Program-made: the position numbers and the translations under genes
Notes under the pieces: generated by a model
What the model saw: the letters and a program-made list of their open reading frames with translations, nothing else
Database searches by the model: none
Told to the model about the DNA's origin: nothing
In this document: positions 1-6,131 of the stretch, in pieces
How the letters are laid out: each line of letters opens with the position of its first letter
How positions within the stretch are numbered: the stretch's first letter is position 1
NCBI GenBank assembly: GCA_964425215.1
Contig: CAYRLW010000070.1
Coordinates: 1 to 11,566 of the forward strand
Length of the DNA: 11,566 bases
Direction of reading: 5' to 3'
Origin: CAYRLW01 sp964425215
GTDB lineage: Bacteria; Spirochaetota; Spirochaetia; Treponematales; Breznakiellaceae

Positions 1-1
1 C

Positions 2-895
2 ATGCTGGTATCCGTAAAAAGCAACATGATGATGGTGGAAGACTCCCAGTCGCCTCGTCGTTTTACGATTATTGTGGAACTGGAAAACGATGGTCGACTT
101 TTAATCGCCGACGCGTCGGCGGATATTCCTAGTTTTGTCCATCGGCTCCCGGTGGGAGGCTTTCCCTCGGATTCGGTTATAGAAGAGCTTATAGGAAGGG
201 CTCTGGGACTGGATCATCCCATAATTAAGCCTATAAATCGGGGTATGGAACTGGATCCTTCGGCGCTTTTAGGGCTTAAAAAAATGCCCGTGGACATTTT
301 TAACAACGATTATCTGGATCAGGTGAAATCTCAGGCCCTGGTTCTCTGCGTGGATATTCGTAATTTCAGCCAGTTTTTGCGGGATCATAGGGAAGACGCG
401 GTATTTAGCCTTATAAAGGATTTTACTTCCAATTTTCTTTCCTGCGTCAACCAATTCGGGTACGGTTGTTCCTACTATAAGCTTTTGGGCGATGGGGCTA
501 TCGTAATTTGGGATACCACCGATAGCGCTTCCGTATCGGAGTCCCTGTTGGTTTTCGATACCTATATCGATTTTGTGGAGGAAGAACTTTTTAAGCCCTA
601 CCCGGAGATAGGCCTGGCGGGGGCCCTGGTTTCCGATCTGATCTATAAATACGAAATATCCGCCGAGGCTTCCCAACTAAAATACCGGGATTACGTGGGG
701 TACGGTATCAATTTGGCCTGTCGGCTCCAGGCCCTCGCGAAAAAAAATCAGCTGGTGATCAACCGGAATTTGGCAAATTCGGGGCTTATTCCCTTCTATG
801 TGGCCGATGTAGCCGGTTTTGCCCAGGAACTGCACCACCTAAAGGGGCTAAAACCGGAGGATCAGCGGGAAGTGTTTTTCTACCAAAACGCTTGA
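2..895 (+). CDS. class III adenylate/guanylate cyclase catalytic domain protein
   Basis: The product would convert ATP (less likely GTP) to the cyclic nucleotide as a dimer. The cyclase homology domain covers about residues 110-260. All six key positions can be read: metal-binding Asp118 (LCVDIRNFS) and Asp164 (KLLGDGAI), the substrate-specifying Lys160/Asp230 pair typical of adenylate cyclases, and the transition-state Asn237/Arg241 pair (GINLACR). Residues 1-105 match no domain I know, and no membrane helix is evident, so the protein is probably cytosolic. The start is uncertain. The first ATG is the second base of the window, ATGs at 26, 29 and 32 are alternatives, none has a clear ribosome binding site, and the gene could begin upstream of the window. 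The next gene starts 89 bp downstream in the same direction, with no clear terminator between. The cyclase call is firm; nucleotide specificity is inferred from the Lys/Asp pair. Confidence 0.85.
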   Translation: MLVSVKSNMMMVEDSQSPRRFTIIVELENDGRLLIADASADIPSFVHRLPVGGFPSDSVIEELIGRALGLDHPIIKPINRGMELDPSALLGLKKMPVDIFNNDYLDQVKSQALVLCVDIRNFSQFLRDHREDAVFSLIKDFTSNFLSCVNQFGYGCSYYKLLGDGAIVIWDTTDSASVSESLLVFDTYIDFVEEELFKPYPEIGLAGALVSDLIYKYEISAEASQLKYRDYVGYGINLACRLQALAKKNQLVINRNLANSGLIPFYVADVAGFAQELHHLKGLKPEDQREVFFYQNA

Positions 896-910
896 TACGG
901 ATTGGAGCCC

Positions 911-939
911 TTGACCTCTGTGACATATTTTCGTAGGTT
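911..939 (+). promoter_or_regulatory. possible sigma70 promoter for the ECF transporter operon
   Basis: A TTGACC box at 911-916 is followed, after 17 bp, by TAGGTT at 934-939, which keeps the first, second and last bases of the -10 consensus. Transcription would start near 946 and give a leader of about 40 nt. The leader has a C-run at 956-961 that could pair with the G-rich ribosome binding region at 975-980. The -10 box is weak, so this is tentative. Confidence 0.3.
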
Positions 940-984
940 GTAAGGGCGCTTGGATCCCCCCGAGGGACCGAGACGTGGGGTCGC

Positions 985-3687
985 ATGTTCATCGATGTCC
1001 GTTCTCTTACCTATGGGTATCCGCTTTCTACGGAAAGCGCCCTGTCTAATGTTAGCTTTTCTATTCAAAGCGGAGAATACGTGGCCATTTTGGGGGCTAA
1101 CGGTTCCGGCAAAAGTACCCTGATAAAATGTTTAAACGGTCTCTGCACACCCTCTTCCGGTATGGTACGGATCACCGATGATAGGGGGGTGGTTTTGGAT
1201 CCGGGAAACGGGGCAACCTTGCGGGCCCTGCGGCAGGTGGTGGGCACGGTGCTCCAACGGGCGGACGACCAAATCGTGGCTTCCGTGGTGGAGGAGGATG
1301 TGGCCTTTGGGCCCGAGAACCTGGGACTGTCAACGACCGAGGTTCAAGCCCGTTGTTCCAGAGCCCTCCGTTGGGCGGGTCTTGAGGATAGCCGAACCAG
1401 GAGTCCCCAGCTCCTGTCGGGGGGCGAAAAACAACGGCTCGCCATAGCGGGAATTTTAGCCCTGGATACCCCAGTCCTTCTGTTCGATGAGGCCACCTCC
1501 ATGATCGATCCAGCGGGTAGGAAAGCCTTTCTGGATCTTCTTGACGAGCTGACAGGCCTGGGAAAAACGGTTTTAACGGTGACCCACGACATGGAAGAGG
1601 CCTTCCGCGCTCCCCGCTGTCTCGTTTTTTCATCGGGAACTTTGGTTTTTGATGGTACTCCCCAGGATTTGATAACCCAGCCGATGTTGGATCGTTGGGG
1701 GTTTCGACTTTCCGATTCCCTCCAAACCCTGCGGAGTCTATCGGATCGATGGGGAGGCTTTTCTGTTGATACCTTGAACCCCGAAGCGATGGGAACGGCT
1801 ATAGCCCATCATGTGCAGGAACCCCTTTTCCCCCAGCCACAAAAAGTACCAAAAACCGGTTCCCCAGCGGATCGCCCTAAAGCGGCTGTGGTTCAATGCC
1901 TTCGCCTGGGACACCAGTATCTTCGGGGTACCGAATTCGAGGCCCCGGGGATTCGGGATGTTTCTGTCACGATTCCGGGGGGAAGCACGGTGGCGCTCAT
2001 CGGCCCTACGGGGTCGGGGAAGTCGACCCTGTTGCGACATATAAACGGTATTCTTTTGCCCACCGAGGGGCATCTAACCGTATTGGGGTTTGATACCCAA
2101 GACCCGGCCACGGACCTTCGGGCCCTGCGGCTCCGGGTCAACTTGGCGGTCCAACAGCCCGAAACGGCCTTATTTGAGCCCTATGTGGGCGACGATGTGG
2201 CCTACGGACCCCGAAACAAGGGGCTTCGGGGTCCCGAACTGGTACAAACGGTTCGTCGATCCATGGAAGGTATGGGGCTTCCCTACGAACTGTATCGGGA
2301 TAGGCACGTGCTTTCCCTCTCCGGGGGAGAGAAGCGAAGGGTAGCCCTGGCGGGGGTCCTGGCCCTGGAGGGACCATTGGTACTTTTGGACGAACCCACG
2401 GCGGAACTGGACGGGGAGGGCCGGGAACGGGTGTTTTCCCGTATCCAGGACCTGAAAAAAAAGGGTGTGACGGTACTGGTAACCACCCATTCCATGGACG
2501 AAGCGGGCCGCTTCGATCTGGTGGGGGTTATGAAAGGGGGGGAGCTGGTCGCCCTGGGGCCCCCAAAGGTTATTTTTGGCCCCCAATGGGACCCCTCCTG
2601 GGGCTTAGAGCTCCCCTGGTCTACGGCGGTGGCGAACAGGCTATTACAATTTCCGAACCTATCCGTCGATCCGGTTTCGATTAAAAACGACCCTCCGTTA
2701 AACGCGGAGGAGTTGGAAGCCCTTATCTTTAACGAAGCCCTAGCTATCCCCTTGGAACAGACCCCTGAGGATCCCTCCGTCCCGCGATCCTTCGCTACCA
2801 CAACGGATGACGGGATCGGTCCGGAGGGTGTGGGCGGCTTGGTCGGACCTGGGGCTGGGGGTGATGATTCGAATAGACAGGGTAACGCGGAACTCCGGAG
2901 GGGGAAACGGAGGCGGGGCCGGCAAAAAACAGGGATTGAGTTTTTTAAAAACGTCAACCTGGGCCAATTCCTCGACCGGCCTTCGGCTTTACGGGATATG
3001 GGGACCCGTAAAAAACTGGCCCTGGTGACGGGGCTCTTTATCCTTACCATCGTGGCCCCCTCCGCGTTTATTTCCCTTTCCGTGTGGGCCTTCGTTCTTC
3101 TGATGGGCGCCATCGCCGGCCGAGTTAGACCCCCCTACCTGCTCCGGGGCTTTATTCCTGCCCTTCCGTACGTAACCTTTATGATCCTTTTACAGTTATT
3201 GTTTCCCTGGCCCGGGGATCCCAGCCCCCTTTTGGTTTCTCTCGGTCCCCTGGGGATCACCGTGAACGCGGTTCACCGGTCACTCTTACTGCTCTTTAAA
3301 CTGTTAGCCCTTATGGCGCTCCTTTCCCTGTACACCGCCGTCACTCCCCTAGGGGAAACCGTTCGCGGTATTACCAAAAGTTTACTCCCCCTCTCCCGTT
3401 TAGGCCTTCCGATTCGGGAATTTTCCCTTGCCCTGGGTATTGCCCTTCGGTTTGTCCCCCTGTTAGCGGAGGAGGCGGAACGGATTACCGTGGCCCAGCT
3501 TTCCCGGGGCGGGGGCTACCAGGGAAAGGGGAGGATACGGGCGGCCCTGGCCATGACGGTTCCCCTGTTTCTTCGGGCCCTGGAACGGTCCGAGTCCCTA
3601 GCCACGGCCATGGAGCTTCGGCTGTTCGAAATCCATTCCCGTCCACGGAATTCTGGTTCTCAAGGGTCCCTTCCTAGAAGGGATTAG
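985..3687 (+). CDS. fused energy-coupling-factor transporter EcfA1-EcfA2-EcfT (two ATPases plus transmembrane subunit)
   Basis: This single 900-residue chain contains all the energising parts of an ECF vitamin transporter. ATPase domain 1 (about 1-230) has Walker A GANGSGKST with Lys43, Q-loop Gln91, signature LSGGEKQR (144-151), Walker B LLFDEAT and switch His201. ATPase domain 2 (about 302-540) has Walker A GPTGSGKST with Lys346, signature LSGGEKRR (445-452), Walker B VLLDEPT and His502. A Gly/Asp-rich then Arg/Lys-rich linker (about 600-648) leads to an EcfT domain (about 650-885). EcfT has hydrophobic segments near 678-712, 722-740 and 762-785, and cytosolic coupling regions with LSRGGGY (839-845) and AMELRLF (875-881), the latter matching the usual A-M-E-A-R-G position imperfectly. 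These subunits are normally separate genes. A frameshift artefact is unlikely, because the reading frame is open throughout and the linker is clean. It would pair with the S component encoded next. The ribosome binding site is weak (GTGGGG at 975-980). Confidence 0.9.
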   Translation: MFIDVRSLTYGYPLSTESALSNVSFSIQSGEYVAILGANGSGKSTLIKCLNGLCTPSSGMVRITDDRGVVLDPGNGATLRALRQVVGTVLQRADDQIVASVVEEDVAFGPENLGLSTTEVQARCSRALRWAGLEDSRTRSPQLLSGGEKQRLAIAGILALDTPVLLFDEATSMIDPAGRKAFLDLLDELTGLGKTVLTVTHDMEEAFRAPRCLVFSSGTLVFDGTPQDLITQPMLDRWGFRLSDSLQTLRSLSDRWGGFSVDTLNPEAMGTAIAHHVQEPLFPQPQKVPKTGSPADRPKAAVVQCLRLGHQYLRGTEFEAPGIRDVSVTIPGGSTVALIGPTGSGKSTLLRHINGILLPTEGHLTVLGFDTQDPATDLRALRLRVNLAVQQPETALFEPYVGDDVAYGPRNKGLRGPELVQTVRRSMEGMGLPYELYRDRHVLSLSGGEKRRVALAGVLALEGPLVLLDEPTAELDGEGRERVFSRIQDLKKKGVTVLVTTHSMDEAGRFDLVGVMKGGELVALGPPKVIFGPQWDPSWGLELPWSTAVANRLLQFPNLSVDPVSIKNDPPLNAEELEALIFNEALAIPLEQTPEDPSVPRSFATTTDDGIGPEGVGGLVGPGAGGDDSNRQGNAELRRGKRRRGRQKTGIEFFKNVNLGQFLDRPSALRDMGTRKKLALVTGLFILTIVAPSAFISLSVWAFVLLMGAIAGRVRPPYLLRGFIPALPYVTFMILLQLLFPWPGDPSPLLVSLGPLGITVNAVHRSLLLLFKLLALMALLSLYTAVTPLGETVRGITKSLLPLSRLGLPIREFSLALGIALRFVPLLAEEAERITVAQLSRGGGYQGKGRIRAALAMTVPLFLRALERSESLATAMELRLFEIHSRPRNSGSQGSLPRRD
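3667..3683. repeat. hairpin H0 at the 3' end of the fused ecf gene
   Basis: Perfect 7-bp inverted repeat TCCCTTC-CTA-GAAGGGA, ending just before the stop codon of the transporter gene. It is the first of five consecutive inverted repeats reaching the panT start. Confidence 0.6.
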
Positions 3688-3699
3688 AAATAAAGAGCC

Positions 3700-3728
3700 C
3701 ACTCTAAAAACCAGTTGTTTTTAGAGTG
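3700..3728. repeat. hairpin H1 in the ecf-panT gap
   Basis: Perfect 12-bp inverted repeat CACTCTAAAAAC - CAGTT - GTTTTTAGAGTG. After one mismatch the stem continues with GC, CG and AT pairs out to 3696-3732. No T-run follows, so it is not a standard intrinsic terminator. As DNA it is nearly symmetric and would fold on either strand. Confidence 0.75.
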
Positions 3729-3735
3729 AGCTTAA

Positions 3736-3764
3736 GTAATTCCTTACAGGAATTACGTTTTTAT
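3736..3764 (+). terminator. hairpin H2 followed by a T-run, possible weak terminator or attenuator
   Basis: Perfect 8-bp inverted repeat GTAATTCC-TTACA-GGAATTAC (3736-3756), followed by GTTTTTAT. A stem plus T-run resembles an intrinsic terminator, but the stem is AT-rich, so termination would be weak or partial. It could lower panT and coaX transcription relative to the transporter gene. Confidence 0.4.
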
Positions 3765-3769
3765 CGGAA

Positions 3770-3799
3770 CAAATCCAAAAACTGAGGTTTTTGGATTTG
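3770..3799. repeat. hairpin H3 in the ecf-panT gap
   Basis: Perfect 13-bp inverted repeat CAAATCCAAAAAC - TGAG - GTTTTTGGATTTG. Its CCAAAAA/TTTTTGG core can also pair with the arms of the next hairpin, giving a possible alternative fold. Confidence 0.75.
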
Positions 3800-3810
3800 A
3801 ATCAATAATA

Positions 3811-3836
3811 GAAACCAAAAGCGATTTTTTGGTTTC
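3811..3836. repeat. hairpin H4 just upstream of the panT ribosome binding site
   Basis: Perfect 10-bp inverted repeat GAAACCAAAA - GCGATT - TTTTGGTTTC. It ends 8 nt before the GGAGG ribosome binding site of panT at 3844-3848, so its folding could affect translation initiation. The possible upstream starts at 3829 (TTG, inside this stem) and 3838 (ATG) lack a ribosome binding site. Confidence 0.7.
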
Positions 3837-3855
3837 CATGTATGGAGGCAAGCCA

Positions 3856-4452
3856 ATGGCAGTTCTACCGGTTCGCAAAATTTCCGTCGCGGGGGTCCTC
3901 TCCGCGGTGGCCATCGTTCTGGGGCTAACCCATCTGGGTTTTATCCCCTGGTTTTCCGGTGCTTCGGTCACCATAATGCACGTTCCCGTGATTATTGGGG
4001 CCATTTTGGAGGGACCCGTGGTGGGGGGCTTTATAGGTCTTCTCTTTGGGCTTTTTAGTCTACTCCAATCGGCCATAGCCCCCACGGGTCCCGTGGACGC
4101 GGCGTTTACCAACCCCCTCATTTCGATTCTCCCCCGACTTCTTATCGGTCCCGCGACCTATGGGGTCTATCGGCTTTTCGCTCCCCGGTTCAAGACCCCT
4201 TCGATGGCCAGGGAGACCGGGGGAATTATTATTGCTTCAATCGTTGGAAGTTTGGTGAATACGGTCCTGGTGCTTTCCGGTTTGGGTATCTTTGGATTTT
4301 TCCCCTGGCCCATGATCGGCGCGGTGGCCCTGGGTAACGGCCCCGCCGAAGCGATCGTCGCGGCCCTGATATCCCTGGCGGTTATCGTGGCCTGGAAACG
4401 GATACCCCTTTCGGGCGGGAAGTCCAACCTTTCAAAAGAGGAGGATAAATAG
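3856..4452 (+). CDS. panT: ECF transporter S component, PanT-like (pantothenate binding)
   Basis: A hydrophobic integral membrane protein of 198 residues with about six predicted helices, the usual size of an ECF S component. The stretch HVPVIIGAILEGP, followed by a GLLFGLFSLLQS helix and NPLISILPRLLIG, resembles the PanT group of S components as I remember it. The N-terminal VRKISVAGVLSAVAIVLG helix carries the small Ala/Gly residues that S components use to contact EcfT. I chose ATG 3856 because GGAGG (3844-3848) lies 7 nt before it. Longer in-frame starts at 3829 (TTG) and 3838 (ATG) have no ribosome binding site. It sits between the fused transporter gene and a pantothenate kinase gene, which strongly suggests pantothenate as substrate. 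Substrate is therefore inferred from context and family resemblance; the S-component call is firmer. Confidence 0.78.
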   Translation: MAVLPVRKISVAGVLSAVAIVLGLTHLGFIPWFSGASVTIMHVPVIIGAILEGPVVGGFIGLLFGLFSLLQSAIAPTGPVDAAFTNPLISILPRLLIGPATYGVYRLFAPRFKTPSMARETGGIIIASIVGSLVNTVLVLSGLGIFGFFPWPMIGAVALGNGPAEAIVAALISLAVIVAWKRIPLSGGKSNLSKEEDK

Positions 4453-4454
4453 CC

Positions 4455-5288
4455 ATGACCCTTGCCGCGGATATTCGAAACGATGGTATTACCATCGGTG
4501 TTGGAAATTTAGAACGGGAACCGGTCTATTCCTTCCGTTTATCCGCGGTGGAAAGGAGCGAGGACGAGTGGTCCTATACAATACGCTCCCTTTTACAGGA
4601 GGGCTCCGTATCCCCCTCGGCCTTCTCCCTTTCCATTCTTTCATCGGTGGTGCCCCACCTCACGGCCGTCTTTATCCGGGTTCTAAAACGCTTGGTCCCC
4701 TCGTCAGAACCCATGGTGGTCGGTCCGGGGACAAAAACGGGGCTCCGGATCAGAACGGATAACCCCGCGGAGGTGGGGTCCGATTTGGTTTGTAACGCCG
4801 TTTCCTCGGTAGAACGGGTGGGTGTTCCCTGTATAATCGTGGATTTTGGGACCACCCTTTCCTGCACCGCCATCGATGGGCAAAAAAATTTGATCGGCGT
4901 GGCCATCGCTCCCGGATTGGAAGCGGCGGTAGAGGACCTTCGCCGGCGCTCTGCCCTGCTTCCCCAGGTTTGTTTGGAAGAACCCCAGCGGGCAATCGGG
5001 AAAAATACCGCCGAATCCATCCGCTCGGGGGTATTTTTAGGATGGGCGGGGCTTGTGGATCGGTTAATCGCGGAAATTTCAGCGGAGTTGAACAGCGGAA
5101 CGTCCTTTCAACGTTCCTTTCTCGTTGGAACGGGACCGTACCCCCAGCCACCCCTGCGGACCCAACGGAATTTTGACCTTTGGGACCCCATGTTAGCCCT
5201 GCGGGGGCTGTTTTTAATCGCCCAGAGAAACCGGGAAGCCCTGGCTCGGGGACATAGGGCTTCGGAAGATCGGACTTCCCTTTTTTAA
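4455..5288 (+). CDS. coaX: type III pantothenate kinase (CoaX), with divergent phosphate-binding loop
   Basis: CoaX phosphorylates pantothenate using ATP, the first committed step of CoA synthesis, in the cytosol. The 277-residue product has the usual CoaX order: an N-terminal ADIRND motif with Asp6, GPGTKTGLRIRTDNPAEVGSD with Asp110, DFGTTLSCTAID with Asp130, the APGL motif (152-155), IGKNTAESIRSGVFLGWAGLVD (181-202), and a C-terminal DPMLALRGL segment. The three Asp positions of the active site remain. The usual N-terminal D-[IV]-G-N-[ST] reads D-I-R-N-D, and the usual T-G-G near the C terminus reads G-T-G-P (225-228). This may mean a weak, altered or non-catalytic enzyme. The start is clear: AGAGGAGGA just upstream and only 2 bp after the panT stop, so the two genes are translationally coupled. 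A role other than kinase is possible but the operon favours CoA synthesis. Confidence 0.82.
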   Translation: MTLAADIRNDGITIGVGNLEREPVYSFRLSAVERSEDEWSYTIRSLLQEGSVSPSAFSLSILSSVVPHLTAVFIRVLKRLVPSSEPMVVGPGTKTGLRIRTDNPAEVGSDLVCNAVSSVERVGVPCIIVDFGTTLSCTAIDGQKNLIGVAIAPGLEAAVEDLRRRSALLPQVCLEEPQRAIGKNTAESIRSGVFLGWAGLVDRLIAEISAELNSGTSFQRSFLVGTGPYPQPPLRTQRNFDLWDPMLALRGLFLIAQRNREALARGHRASEDRTSLF

Positions 5289-5294
5289 AGTCCG
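5271..5294. terminator. inverted repeat across the coaX stop codon, possible terminator
   Basis: CGGACTT (5271-5277) and AAGTCCG (5288-5294) form a perfect 7-bp stem around a loop containing TTTTTT and the TAA stop. It lies between the converging coaX and CBM48 genes. The T-run is in the loop, not after the stem, so it is not a classical intrinsic terminator. No better candidate is seen in this short gap. Confidence 0.3.
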
Positions 5295-5315
5295 CCAGGT
5301 TCCCCCGTTAGGAGT

Positions 5316-6089
5316 CTATCGAACCGTTGCTTCCGAGACCGCGTCTCCGCTAGGGGTGTATATCTTTTGGGGATTATGGGGATCCAATATTTTTTGTCCG
5401 TGATAGTAAAAAATATACTTATACGTCCCCGGCGGAAGGGGTAGGGTTAAAACGTACTCCCCCGGACTTTCTTCGTTTAATTCGTACATAAAGGGGTCCC
5501 AATCGTTAAAGTTCCCCGCCACGGTAACCCGCTGTCCTGGATCGGCGGAAAAACTAAAGCGAAGCGTCCCCGGGGGAGCGTCGTACGTGGACGGAGCCGG
5601 AGAGATAGCCGGCAATTGGATAGAAGAAAAGACGATCCCCGAGGCGGGGTCTACGCGGCTACTTTGGTTCCAAGGATCGGCGCTCCATAACCCGTCGATA
5701 ATCAAACGGTATTGTAAATCCCTGTTACCCCGGGGGATGGGATAGACGAAAAATAGGATCCCCGAGTCTTGGAAGGTCGGCGGAATCGGTTTTTTCGGTT
5801 TGTCCTTATCGGCCGTTTGGGCAAGCTCCGGGCTTTCCTGCACATCCCGGGACTTCATCAGTTTTTTATACCAGTGAACCTTAGAAAAACCTTCGTGGGC
5901 AAAGGCGATACCCACGCTCCGAAACCGGGAAGACGCGGTAAAAATAACCGCGTCTTCGAAGACTTCGGGGGGCCGAGGTTGGGTTATGGACAATAAATGG
6001 TCCATAAAACGGAAGGATTCCACGTCCACCGCCACCACTGGGGAGATAAAAATTAGTATTCCCACGATAACAATAAAAATGCGTTTCAT
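5316..6089 (-). CDS. secreted protein with C-terminal CBM48/AMPK-beta-like glycan-binding domain
   Basis: Residues 1-20 form a signal peptide (Lys-Arg start, hydrophobic core, cleavage likely after PVVA), so the 257-residue protein is exported. I see no lipobox Cys. Residues about 173-257 match the CBM48/AMPK-beta glycogen-binding fold: VTVAGNFNDWDPF (188-200) with Trp197, then a LPPGTYKYIFYYHG strand pair (218-231) and DPHNP (236-240). Residues about 46-160 look like a second, degenerate immunoglobulin-like domain: YRLIIDGLWSADPWNQ (127-142) mirrors the end of a CBM48 domain. A charged Lys/Pro linker (about 80-105) interrupts it. No catalytic domain is present. The role is unknown: glycan binding, or use of the fold as a protein-interaction module in the envelope. 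The gene is divergent from the TPR protein with about 40 bp between starts, so they may share control. The domain call is good; function is not assigned. Confidence 0.75.
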   Translation of the reverse strand: MKRIFIVIVGILIFISPVVAVDVESFRFMDHLLSITQPRPPEVFEDAVIFTASSRFRSVGIAFAHEGFSKVHWYKKLMKSRDVQESPELAQTADKDKPKKPIPPTFQDSGILFFVYPIPRGNRDLQYRLIIDGLWSADPWNQSSRVDPASGIVFSSIQLPAISPAPSTYDAPPGTLRFSFSADPGQRVTVAGNFNDWDPFMYELNEESPGEYVLTLPLPPGTYKYIFYYHGQKILDPHNPQKIYTPSGDAVSEATVR

Positions 6090-6131
6090 ACGTTCTTTAC
6101 AATTATCGGCGGATGCTTCAATATCTTGATT

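Noticed and set aside
2283..3113. A 276-codon open frame on the minus strand inside the fused ECF gene
   Set aside because: The opposite frame has clear, conserved ATPase and EcfT domains; the minus product resembles nothing and is Ser/Pro/Arg-rich.
3829..3855. A longer panT starting at TTG 3829 or ATG 3838
   Set aside because: Neither has a ribosome binding site, the first lies inside hairpin H4, and ATG 3856 has GGAGG at good spacing followed by a typical S-component N terminus.
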